Made by a program: the position numbers and the translations under genes | DNA from: G965215145 sp965215145 | GTDB taxonomy: Bacteria > Bacteroidota > Rhodothermia > Rhodothermales > JANQRZ01 | Assembly (NCBI GenBank): GCA_965215145.1 | Contig: OZ244038.1 | Location: 2,356,001-2,420,000 of the forward strand | Reading direction: 5' to 3' | DNA: 64,000 nt | In this document: positions 15,801-21,993 of the stretch, in pieces | Layout: the number at the start of each line of letters is the position of its first letter | How positions within the stretch are numbered: position 1 is the stretch's first letter | The notes under the pieces: generated by a model | What the model saw: the letters and a program-made list of their open reading frames with translations, nothing else | Database searches by the model: none | What the model was told of the DNA's origin: nothing

Positions 15801-16277
15801 GCCCTCCCCTACCCCGCTCAGCACGACCTCCGCGTAGCCCGGCACCCGGGTGGCCCACCGCTCCGGCCGGGCCCCGAGGAGGTAGTTGAAGAAGCCCGCG
15901 CGCCGCTCGCGCCCCTCCGCCCGGCGGGGCCCGCCACTCCCGAAGCGCACGCGCACGACGTGGCCCTGCCGGCGGAGATCCGCCTGCTCGCGAGCCGCGG
16001 AGGCCTCCTGCGGGGCGCCGGGCTGCTCCGGGGGCCGCGTGACGCGGTAGAGGTCGTAGACGAGCCCGCCCGTGGTGACCCACACGTTCGCGCCCGATAG
16101 CTGGGCGAGGTACCGGACCTCGGACGGCCATTGCCCCCGGTTCTCGACGAACACGAGCCCCTCCGCCGGTAGGCCGAACCGCTCCGCCAGCACGTCCTCC
16201 ACGGGCCCCTGCGCGAAGGCGGGAGCGGCGGCGAGCAGGGCGGCGATCCAGGCCAGCAGGAGTCGGCTTCGCAGCAT
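9822..16277 (-). CDS. Giant secreted repeat protein with T9SS sorting tail (SBBP and Ig-like repeats)
   Basis: A 2151-residue exported protein. Residues 1-23 are a signal peptide ending AFAQ. Residues about 30-190 hold the ENRGQWPSEVRYLAQ domain often found before SBBP repeats. Seven SBBP-type repeats follow, each with a GTYLGG motif and ADFPTT, spaced about 62 residues. Then come ten Ig/cadherin-like repeats of about 94 residues (P-I-x-D-x-x-L ... VTATDPDG). Near the end are an exported-protein domain and the tail QQNYPNPF...GTYFYRLRAG, which marks cargo of the type IX secretion system. It is expected at the cell surface or in the medium and may be adhesive. ATG 16277 is chosen for the signal peptide. 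Confidence 0.88.
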   Translation of the reverse strand: MLRSRLLLAWIAALLAAAPAFAQGPVEDVLAERFGLPAEGLVFVENRGQWPSEVRYLAQLSGANVWVTTGGLVYDLYRVTRPPEQPGAPQEASAAREQADLRRQGHVVRVRFGSGGPRRAEGRERRAGFFNYLLGARPERWATRVPGYAEVVLSGVGEGVALRLRERDGVLDYALEAAPGADPGAVRVMMEGAEGLQRPLPPRPARRGGGDGDLVFGTYLGGAAFDTASALAVGSDRSAFVGGRTESADFPATTGAYDTTANGDSDAFVAHLSADGAEVLFATYLGGANDELLDDLTLDGAGDIFVAGRTESADFPATTGAYDTTANGDSDAFVAHLSADGAELRYGTYLGGDGFDDANALTLGDGGDVFLTGQTRSDDFPTTAGVVGGAFGGVSDAFVVRLDPEGDGEDDLLWGTYLGGADAEFALALAVAEDESVYLTGRTASADFPTTDDAFDTAANGGDDAFLVHLSADGDSVRYGTYLGGDGFDIGHAVVVAADTVVYLTGRTASADFPTTDDAFDTAANGGIDAYVVTLDPTADGEGGLRYGTYLGGTDDDLGFAMARADDGELYVAGRTLSADFPTTDDAFDTAANGGDDAFVVRFDAEAPGSDGLRYGTYLGGADFDGVSTVAAGTGDDVYVTGRTSSADFPTSSGASSSSLGGDSDAHVTRLSTAPTNEPPTVESPIADTSLVVGGEPFVVDLDTVFADPDDDELSFAVDADPDDVVALDLDGSVLTVTADAAGAATVTVTATDPDGESADDAFEVVVTEGNEAPVVERPIADTSLVLGEGPLVVDLDTVFADPDDDELSFAVDADPGDVVALDLDGSVLTVTADAAGAATVTVTASDPDGESADDAFEVAVTEGNQAPTVESPIADTSLVVGGEPFVVDLDTVFADPDDDELSFAIDADPDDVVALDLDGSVLTVTADAAGAATVTVTATDPDGESAADAFVVTVSEPKDEPPIVTTPIEDATLALDGGSLVVDLTEVFEDPEGQSLSFEASADPDGVVTLDLDGSTLTVTPESAGATTVTVTASDPAGNEAADAFVVTVTEANPPPTVESPIPDQVLLLGGNVFTVDLDTVFADPGDALTFAVDADPDGIVMTELSGSTLTVTAEAAGTTVVTVTATDSEGQDASDAFSVVVEEDDDPPTVENPIPDQSLALGDAPLVVDLNDVFEDPEGKALSFAVEMDPAGVVTASLEGSVLTVTPKAAGSTVVTVTATDPGGGAADEEFTVTVGDGGGDLPPRVVAPIADQTLVVDGSSFVVNLAEVFEDPEGKALSFAASADPDGVVALDVTGSVLTLAPEAVGSTVVTVTAADPAGNAAADAFIAVVAEDNRPPTVERPLADRSLAVGGTFSIALDTVFADPEDEPLTFAVEAAPGGVVEADLDGDVLTVTAEGPGSAVVTATATDPADQSASEAFTVTVMDQPPRVVAPIGDATLTVGGEPLVVDLTGVFNDPEGETLTFSASAAPAGTVAVDVDGSLLTVTAEAPGQATVSVTATDPAGNPAADAFVVTVADQAPVVVDPVGDAALVLGGGPLTVDLGAAFEDPEGAALSFAADADPAGVADAEVDGSTLTVTPEALGQTTVTVTATDPAGNPAADAFVVTVTEPSVSVGAPSATPNPAEAGTPVAVRVAVSGVVGGGVRLFYRRGGEDSFDSVPMAASDGEYVGTIPGPAVTSRGVVYYVEAENPSGASSRSAEASLQVQVASGLVASVSLPRATTAGGYRLISVPLSLDAAAAGTVLDAFGPYAEDAWRFFSILPPGEPGAVQAASTPDQFYREGPSTQMRVGLGFWLIVRDGGTFATGAGRSVTLRRPFIVDLHEGWNLVGTPFDFPVTIEQVRLASGAPVQLNAYGGTWQPLDDAMQPFVGYALRVDEPDELLVSPTPEEAARPVGDGEAEAPAEPAWAIGITATAGEARDEHTVAAVAEGAREGRDALDWFEPPVIGEYLSVAFDAADGVPLAVDARPASDEGTAWDLRVRTASPERVTLAFDGLDAVPAGFVVWLVDEAAGSVRDLRERADHRLASPGGGTPARLQLIAGTEAFARSRSAAGGAVPEAFALQQNYPNPFAALTTIRYALPEPAAVRLEVFDALGRRVAVLVDAEREAGHHEVVWDAARDATGLASGTYFYRLRAGDFTDVKRLVVVR
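11441..14250 (-). repeat. Ten tandem Ig-like repeats of about 282 bp inside the T9SS protein gene
   Basis: Each unit encodes about 94 residues that begin PPTVESPIADTSL or a variant and end in an AADAFVVTVTE-like strand. The three units nearest 14250 are almost identical at the DNA level, including the stretch coding for DTVFADPDDDELSF. The units near 11441 have diverged. This gradient suggests recent expansion at the N-terminal side of the block. Confidence 0.85.
14290..15650 (-). repeat. Tandem SBBP repeats of about 186 bp
   Basis: Seven units contain the GTYLGG signature. Each carries ADFPTT or ADFPAT followed by an alanine-asparagine-rich stretch and DAFV. The unit is about 62 codons. Neighbouring copies share long identical DNA stretches, for example around 14700-14760 and 14890-14960. 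Confidence 0.8.
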
Positions 16278-16348
16278 CGGGGTTCTCGAGCTGCCCCGGC
16301 GCTCGGGGCAACGTGGCGGTGGGGGATGGCGGCGTTGGGGCGGGCGGC

Positions 16349-16984
16349 TCAACTGCCGCCGGGGAACGCGGGCGGCGGGGGGAGCGGCGACCCTGCCGGC
16401 GGAGGGCCCTCGCCGGAGCCGCCCCCGAGACTCGCCGCGACGAGCAGCACGGCGACGCCGGCGACGGCGGCCCCGATGTAATAGAGCCCCGTCCGCTCGA
16501 TCCAACTGCGGCGCCGGGGGGCCGGCTCGGCCTCCAGGCTCGGCTCGGCCGCCTGGGTCGGCTCTGCCTGCACCACCCACCCCCGGACCTCGTCGACGAA
16601 CGCCACGAAGCGGGGCGGCTCCGTGATCGGGTCCGCTTGGTACGTGGGGTCGAGGTCCAGCAGCGCGGTGAGGACCTCGACGGCCTCCGCCTCCTGGTCG
16701 AGCGCGAGGTGGGCTTTGGCGAGCAGCGGGTAGACCACGCGCTGCTGGGCCTCATCGTACCCCCCGCTGTCCAGGCAGGTCGTGAGTCGGTCGGCGGCCG
16801 CCTGGAAGCTGCCGTCCACGTACTCCGCCTGCGCCACCACGAGCACGTCGTCGCAGGTCTCGGCCTCCTGCGCGGCCGACGGGGCCGCGCCGGCGAGCAG
16901 CAGCAGGCCGACGGCCGCGGCGCGGATCAGCGGCCGGTGAGGCGGAACGAGCGGAACGGCGCGGGGCGGGGCGTGCCGTGGCAT
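16349..16984 (-). CDS. Exported helical-repeat protein with C-terminal membrane anchor
   Basis: A 211-residue protein of unrecognised family. The N-terminus is a basic stretch and a hydrophobic core ending APSAAQ, a likely signal peptide. Residues about 40-115 look like one or two tetratricopeptide-like helix pairs (YVDGSFQAAADRLTTCL; LLAKAHLALDQEAEAVEVLTALLDLDP). A hydrophobic helix near 165-185 is followed by a Gly/Pro-rich tail. It lies 71 bases upstream of the giant T9SS gene on the same strand and may be co-expressed. ATG 16984 is preferred to GTG 17011. Confidence 0.65.
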   Translation of the reverse strand: MPRHAPPRAVPLVPPHRPLIRAAAVGLLLLAGAAPSAAQEAETCDDVLVVAQAEYVDGSFQAAADRLTTCLDSGGYDEAQQRVVYPLLAKAHLALDQEAEAVEVLTALLDLDPTYQADPITEPPRFVAFVDEVRGWVVQAEPTQAAEPSLEAEPAPRRRSWIERTGLYYIGAAVAGVAVLLVAASLGGGSGEGPPPAGSPLPPPPAFPGGS

Positions 16985-17071
16985 AGGCCGGAGGGGGATC
17001 CCAGGGAGCACGAAGGATACGAAGGTCCGCCACCGGAAGGAAACGGCTTCCCGGGTGCCCCTCCAACCGGC

Positions 17072-18082
17072 TCAGGCTGCCTTCGCCTTCCGCTTGGACG
17101 CCTTGACCTCGACGGCCACATCCGGCACCCCGGCGGAATCCCCGCCGGCGCCGTGGCGGGCCTCCATCCGCTCGAGGAGCGCGCGGACGTCGCCCGGACT
17201 GAGGCGGTCGAGGTCGGGCACGCCGCAGTAGTGGCGGACGGCGACGAGCAGCGCGGCGCGGTCGATGCCGAAGCCGGCGGCGGCCTCCACGAGGTCGGCC
17301 GGCGTCGGGCCGGCCGGCGCCGGGGCCTCCTCCGGGAGCAGCTCGGGCGCGGGCTTGGCCTGCGGCTTCGGCCCCTGGCCGAGGCGGTCGAGGAACGTCC
17401 GGAACGAGGGGTCCTTGACCTCGAGCCCGACCGGGAGCGCCGGCACGTTGCTCTTGACCACGGTCGCCACGCGGACCTGCTCGAAGCCCTCGACGCGGAC
17501 GGACAGCTCGACCATCACGTCGACGAAGTACTCGAGGCCGCCGGTGGTCATCGGGAGGACGCGGCCCATCTCGTTCTCCTCGCGGTCCTCCTTCCCCTTC
17601 GCCGCGATCTGGTCGGTGATGACGACGCAGGCGCCGGAGTCGACGCAGAGGCGGCGGAGGACCTCCTGGAGCACGAGCTGGTCGGCCTGGACCTCCTCGG
17701 CGGAGGGCTGCGCGGCGGGGTCGCCGGTGCGGGCGCGGGCGGCCTCGATGGTCTGGCGGTGCTTGCGGCCGAAGTACATCGCCCACGAGTCGAGGGCGTA
17801 GCAGCCGTAGCCCTGCTCGCGGCCCTCGCCGTCGAGCGCCCAGTCGATGAACTCGGGGAGCTCGTCCGGGTGCTCAATTTCGAGGGCGTCGAAGACCGAG
17901 CCGTCGGCGCCGGCGAGGAGGCGGCCCTTGCGCTCGGTGTCGAAGAAGCAGAGGCGGCCGAGGCCGGCGTCGGCGAGGCTCGCGGCGAAGTGGCTCTTAC
18001 CGGCGCCGGCGGCGCCGCGGACGGCCATGACGAGGCGGCGCTGCTGCGGCCGGCGGCTGAGGGGGTTGATGCGGCGGGTCAT
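17072..18082 (-). CDS. RecA-like P-loop ATPase, Sak4/AAA_24-like
   Basis: A 336-residue protein. Walker A is GAAGAGKSHF (residues 23-32). LCFFDTERKGR (about 44-54) follows, with a Walker B-like region CVVITDQIAAKGKED (about 151-165). VMVELSVRVEGFEQVRVATVVKSN resembles the later strands of the Sak4 phage ATPases. These are single-strand-annealing or RecA-like helpers usually found in phages. The last 110 residues are Pro/Ala-rich, then helical, and basic at the end (KASKRKAKAA), which could contact DNA. It stands alone with no phage genes around. The family call is moderate. Confidence 0.6.
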   Translation of the reverse strand: MTRRINPLSRRPQQRRLVMAVRGAAGAGKSHFAASLADAGLGRLCFFDTERKGRLLAGADGSVFDALEIEHPDELPEFIDWALDGEGREQGYGCYALDSWAMYFGRKHRQTIEAARARTGDPAAQPSAEEVQADQLVLQEVLRRLCVDSGACVVITDQIAAKGKEDREENEMGRVLPMTTGGLEYFVDVMVELSVRVEGFEQVRVATVVKSNVPALPVGLEVKDPSFRTFLDRLGQGPKPQAKPAPELLPEEAPAPAGPTPADLVEAAAGFGIDRAALLVAVRHYCGVPDLDRLSPGDVRALLERMEARHGAGGDSAGVPDVAVEVKASKRKAKAA

Positions 18083-18324
18083 CGGAGGGCGGGGTGAGGG
18101 AACGGGAGGTCGGGCGGCTGAGAGGCCGCTGCGGAAGCCTACCGAGGCTGGGGTGCCACCGGCGCGTCATACCCCTTCGACGGGAGCCTGAACGGACGTC
18201 GATTTATGCTACACGGCGGTACCGCGCCCGACTAGCGGCTGGATGCTAGCCCCCTTCTTCCGCGCCTACGTGACCGGCTGGCTGGTCCGCGCGGCTTCTT
18301 CAGTCCTCCCTCCCCCTTCTCGCC

Positions 18325-18843
18325 ATGCGCACGGCTCTCCTCCTACTCGCTCTGTCCACGGTCGTCGCAGCGCCCGCTTACGCTCAACGCTTGGCGTTCC
18401 GCGCCGGGGGCGACCTCGTCGTCGGCAGCTACCGGCCGGCCGGCGCCTCGACATCCGAGCTCGCGCTGGGCGGAGCCGGTCTGTTCGCCGTCCGCACGCC
18501 GGGGCCCATGGCCGCGTACGGCGCGCTCCGACCGGAGGTCACCGTCCTCGCCGAGGGCAGCACGGGCTCCTACCATGACCGGGACGCCCTCTACTACGAC
18601 GAGGACGGGCTGCCGGTCTACGGCGGCGGCACCGGCCTGGTGCGGGGCGCGCTGAGCGCCGAGGCGGGGCTGCGGCTAGCGCTCGGGCGGGGCGCGGCGC
18701 TTCTAGGCGTCGGCCTGCGCGGCGGTGCGGGCGACGGCCTCTACGGCGCCGTCACGGGGCAGTTGGCGAACCCCGCCCACGGGCGCTTGGAGTTCGGCAC
18801 CGGGCACGTGATGATCGGCCTCGGCTTCTCCGGCCGGTTGTAG
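18325..18843 (+). CDS. Small exported protein, possible outer-membrane barrel
   Basis: A 172-residue protein. A signal peptide MRTALLLLALSTVVAAPAYA is followed by Gly-rich alternating sequence (GGDLVVGSY, GGAGLFAV, GLRLALG, GVGLRGG, MIGLGFSG) and a hydrophobic C-terminal strand. This suits a small beta barrel or a beta-rich outer-membrane protein. No family is recognised. It is flanked by genes on the other strand and followed by half of an attC. Confidence 0.62.
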   Translation: MRTALLLLALSTVVAAPAYAQRLAFRAGGDLVVGSYRPAGASTSELALGGAGLFAVRTPGPMAAYGALRPEVTVLAEGSTGSYHDRDALYYDEDGLPVYGGGTGLVRGALSAEAGLRLALGRGAALLGVGLRGGAGDGLYGAVTGQLANPAHGRLEFGTGHVMIGLGFSGRL

Positions 18844-18892
18844 CGGCGCCGGCGCGCGGCTGACCACGAGGGACGGGCGCCCCCGCGGGGGC

Positions 18893-18920
18893 GCTGAACC
18901 CACCGCTGCACGTCGACGCG
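18893..18920 (+). other. Orphan attC left half
   Basis: GCTGAAC (18893-18899) followed by CCACCGCTGCACGTCGACG matches the R'' and left arm of the array sites 9 kb away, with 18 of 20 bases alike. No R' is seen before the fliA gene. The exported-protein gene just upstream could be a former cassette. Confidence 0.5.
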
Positions 18921-18948
18921 GACCCCGGTGCTGCGGGCCGGTGAGGGA

Positions 18949-19725
18949 TCAGGCAGCCTCCCGGACGGGCCGCTCGGCCATGATGCGGCTGCGGAGCGTC
19001 AGCATCGTCTGCCCGAGGATCTGCGAGATCCGCGCGTCCGTCACCCCGATGATGGCGCCGACCTCCTTGAGCGTGAGGCCCTCGAAGTAGTAGAGCCCGA
19101 GGATCCTCCGCTCGCGCTCGGGGAGGTGCGGGATCTCGCGGGCGATCTGGGCCTTCAGCGACTCCCGCTCGACGGCGTCGAACCCGGCGGTCGCGCCCTC
19201 GTCCTCCAGCAACTCGCGGCGGAGCAGCCCGTCGCTCTCCCCGACCGGCTCGTCGAGCGAGAGGGTGAACGAGAGGTGCGCCTGCCCGAGCGACTCCTGC
19301 ACGTCCTCGACGGGCACGCCGAGCTCGGCGGCGACCTCCGCCTCAGTGGGCTCGCAGCCGAGCTGCTGGCGGAGCGTCTCCATCGCCCGGTAGACGTCGT
19401 TGACGCGGCGGCGCTTGTCGCGAGAGAGCACGTCGAGCGAGCGGAGGTAGTCCCCGACGGCGCCGCTCGTGCGGCGGTAGGCGTGCGTCACGAACTTCGC
19501 GCCGACGGTGGGGTCGTAGGTGTCGAGCGCCTGCAGGAACCCCTCGATGGCCGTGCCTTCGAGGTCCTCCCACGTCACGAGCGGGTGGCTCGGCATCCGC
19601 ACGCGGCCGACGATCGAGCGGACGAGGGCGAGCCCGGCCTCGACGACGGCGGCGCGGTTCCTGGGGCTCGGATCGGCGTGGTGCCGCTCGGCGGCGCGCT
19701 GGAGCTCGGGGTTCGTGGTAGACAT
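18949..19725 (-). CDS. fliA: RNA polymerase sigma factor for flagellar genes (sigma-28)
   Basis: A 258-residue sigma-70-family factor directing late flagellar transcription. Region 2 is at about residues 30-100 (SHPLVTWEDLEGTAIEGFLQALDTYD), region 3 around 110-160, and region 4 with the HTH LTLKEVGAIIGVTDARISQILGQ near the end. It is the last gene of the flhA-flhF-flhG-fliA run. Its predicted targets in this window carry CCGATAAC boxes, and its antagonist FlgM is at 59017. Confidence 0.93.
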   Translation of the reverse strand: MSTTNPELQRAAERHHADPSPRNRAAVVEAGLALVRSIVGRVRMPSHPLVTWEDLEGTAIEGFLQALDTYDPTVGAKFVTHAYRRTSGAVGDYLRSLDVLSRDKRRRVNDVYRAMETLRQQLGCEPTEAEVAAELGVPVEDVQESLGQAHLSFTLSLDEPVGESDGLLRRELLEDEGATAGFDAVERESLKAQIAREIPHLPERERRILGLYYFEGLTLKEVGAIIGVTDARISQILGQTMLTLRSRIMAERPVREAA

Positions 19726-19738
19726 AGATCGACGGCGA

Positions 19739-19774
19739 GATCAGTTCGGCGACGGGGATCAGTTCGGCGACGGG
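19739..19774. repeat. 18-bp tandem duplication at the end of flhG
   Basis: TCAGTTCGGCGACGGGGA occurs twice in a row. The second copy includes the last codons and stop of flhG. It sits in the short spacer between flhG and fliA. Confidence 0.7.
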
Positions 19775-20538
19775 GCGGCGGGGCTGCACCACTCGGCGGG
19801 GCCGGGCGCGATGGTGGTGGCGAGGGCGGCGAAGGCGCGGCGCGCGGAGCCCTCCTCGCGGAAGGCCGGCACCTGCCGCTGCACCGACCGGCGGACGGCG
19901 ACGGCGTAGGGCACCCAGCCGAGGTAGGCCGGCGCGCGGCCGAGGAACGGGTCCGTCACGGCGGCGAACCGCGCGGCCACCCCCTCCGCCTCCGCCTCCG
20001 TATCGGCGAAGTTGACGGCGAGAGCAAGGGGGAAATGGGGGTCGGCGCCCCAGACGAGCTTCGCCAGCCCGTAGGCGTCGGTGACGGCGGTGGGCTCGCC
20101 GACGAGGACGAGGAGGCCGGCCCCGGCGCGGTCGAGCGCCCAGCGCACGGCGAGCCCGGCCCCGGCGGGCGCGTCGATCACGACGGCGTCGTGCGTGGCT
20201 GTGAGCTGCTCGAACCCGGCGTCGAGCGCGTCGAATAGCGCGGCCTCCTGCCCGGCGGCTTCGGAGGGCGTCCGGGCGGCCTGGAGGAGGGTCACCCCGG
20301 AAGCCGTCTCGTGGAGGGCGTCGAGGGTGGGGGCCCGGCGGGCGGCGACGTCGGCGGCGGTGGCGGCGGGGACCTCGTTGAGGAGGACGGGGCAGGCGCC
20401 CTGCCCCACATCGGCGTCCACGAGCGCCGTCCGGCGGCCCGTACTTGCTAGCGCCTCGGCGAGGTTCACGGCGACGACGCTCTTGCCGACGCCGCCCTTA
20501 CCGCTGACGACGGCGAGCGTGAGGGGGTGGGAGCTCAT
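19759..20538 (-). CDS. flhG: MinD-like ATPase FlhG (FleN/YlxH)
   Basis: A 259-residue P-loop ATPase that limits flagellar number and acts on FlhF. It has the deviant Walker A GKGGVGKSVVAVNLAE (residues 14-29), the DADVGQG motif and a VVIDAPAG switch. It lacks the short N-terminal DQAxxLR helix with which other FlhG proteins stimulate FlhF, because the ATPase core starts at about residue 7. Order flhF-flhG-fliA is conventional. Confidence 0.9.
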   Translation of the reverse strand: MSSHPLTLAVVSGKGGVGKSVVAVNLAEALASTGRRTALVDADVGQGACPVLLNEVPAATAADVAARRAPTLDALHETASGVTLLQAARTPSEAAGQEAALFDALDAGFEQLTATHDAVVIDAPAGAGLAVRWALDRAGAGLLVLVGEPTAVTDAYGLAKLVWGADPHFPLALAVNFADTEAEAEGVAARFAAVTDPFLGRAPAYLGWVPYAVAVRRSVQRQVPAFREEGSARRAFAALATTIAPGPAEWCSPAAPSPN

Positions 20539-20642
20539 GGATGCAGGGGCGATGGAGCGAGAAACTGCGTGCTATCGGCGCAACGGCGGTGGAGGATGGA
20601 GGATCGAGAGTGGATGATGGAGACCCCACTCTCCTCCATCTT

Positions 20643-21902
20643 TTACCCTCTATCCTCCAAACCCTTTACGAGGCCCTCGGCGAACCACGCGGGGGAGTAG
20701 GAGGCGAGCGTGCCGTCGGCCTCCGGGCCGGTCGTGGCGAGGCTGACGGGGAGGCCGAGCGCGAGGAGCCACTCCGCCGGGCGCCCCCAGCCGTCGGCCT
20801 CGTCGAGGCGGGTGACGGCGGCGGCGGTCGGGGGGAGCGGGAGCGTGTTGAGCCGGGAGAAATCGAGGGGTGGGCGGGCGCGGGCGGCGTCGAGCGTGAG
20901 GAGCACCTCGAAGGCACCGAGGGGCGCGAGCACGTCGGCCAGCCAGGCGAGCATCCGGTTGGCGCCGGCCGCGTCGGGCGGCAGCGCGGGGGTGTCGATG
21001 AGGATCACGTCGCTGCCGGCGAGGCGGTCGAGCGCCCGCCGCGTCTCAGCGGCGGTGGTGACGGTGCAGGCGCAGACGCCGCGCTCGCGGAAGGGCGCGG
21101 TGCGGTCGGCCTCCTCCCCCTCCGGCACCACGGCCAGCACGCCGACGGCGCGGCGGCCGTACCCCCGCGGGTCGGTGGCGAGGCGGACGAGCAGCGAGGT
21201 CTTCCCCGAGCCGCCCGGCCCGACGACGGCGAGGGCGCTGGCGAGGTGGCGCGGCGGCGCCGTCGGCGCGAGGCGGTCGCGGAGGGCGAGGGCGACGGCC
21301 CAGCGCAGCGCCTCCCGGCCCTCCGCGTCCGTCCGGGTCGGGTCGCAGCCGTTGGCCTCAGCGGCGTCGAGCAGCGCAGCGGCGGTGGCCGGGGTGAGGC
21401 CGGAGCCGACGAGCGCGCCGTAGAGCGGGTGCACGGCCCAGCGCCCCTCCCCCGTCGGACCCGTCTCCTCCAAACGGTCTTCGAGCCGGTCGAGCCGGTC
21501 GGCGAACCCGTCGAGCAGCGCGCCGAGCCGGTCGAGCTTGTCCAGCACCTCGGGCGCGGGGCCGGCCGCCTTCGGCGTGGGCGCGGCATACAGCGGCTGC
21601 CGCACCGCCGTGGGCCGTGGCGCACGCATGGTCGCAGGACGCGCGGTGCCGTACCCGAACCCGAGTGCCGGCACCCCACTGCCTGCCTCGGCCGCCATCA
21701 GCTCCCCCCCTGCTCCCACCGTTGCGAGGGCGCGGGGGGCGGGCTGGCGCGGCGCGGCGGCGTCGAGCGCCACGGTGATCTTGGCGAGCTCACCGTCGCC
21801 GGCGGGCACGGACTCCAGCAGCACGACGGCGTCGCCGAGCGTGGCGCGGGCCTCGGCGAGGGCGTCCTGGATGGTCGGGCCGGTGACGGTCTGGATGTTC
21901 AT
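20643..21902 (-). CDS. flhF: Flagellar SRP-type GTPase FlhF
   Basis: A 419-residue protein that marks the site of flagellar assembly. A basic N-terminal B domain starts MNIQTVTGPTIQDALAEARA, followed by a Pro/Ala linker and the NG GTPase domain. That domain has P-loop VGPGGSGKTSLLVR (about residues 215-228), a DVILIDTPALP switch and a TRLDEAD-type guanine motif. ATG 21902 is taken because the frame upstream runs into repetitive spacer. A 91-base spacer separates it from flhA. Confidence 0.9.
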   Translation of the reverse strand: MNIQTVTGPTIQDALAEARATLGDAVVLLESVPAGDGELAKITVALDAAAPRQPAPRALATVGAGGELMAAEAGSGVPALGFGYGTARPATMRAPRPTAVRQPLYAAPTPKAAGPAPEVLDKLDRLGALLDGFADRLDRLEDRLEETGPTGEGRWAVHPLYGALVGSGLTPATAAALLDAAEANGCDPTRTDAEGREALRWAVALALRDRLAPTAPPRHLASALAVVGPGGSGKTSLLVRLATDPRGYGRRAVGVLAVVPEGEEADRTAPFRERGVCACTVTTAAETRRALDRLAGSDVILIDTPALPPDAAGANRMLAWLADVLAPLGAFEVLLTLDAARARPPLDFSRLNTLPLPPTAAAVTRLDEADGWGRPAEWLLALGLPVSLATTGPEADGTLASYSPAWFAEGLVKGLEDRG

Positions 21903-21993
21903 AGGAGGAGTCTTGAGTTGCGGGTTATGAGTTCTGAGCCCTCCCTGCTTCACCCGGTCCGGGCGTCGCTCAGGACTCATCACTCACAACCCA

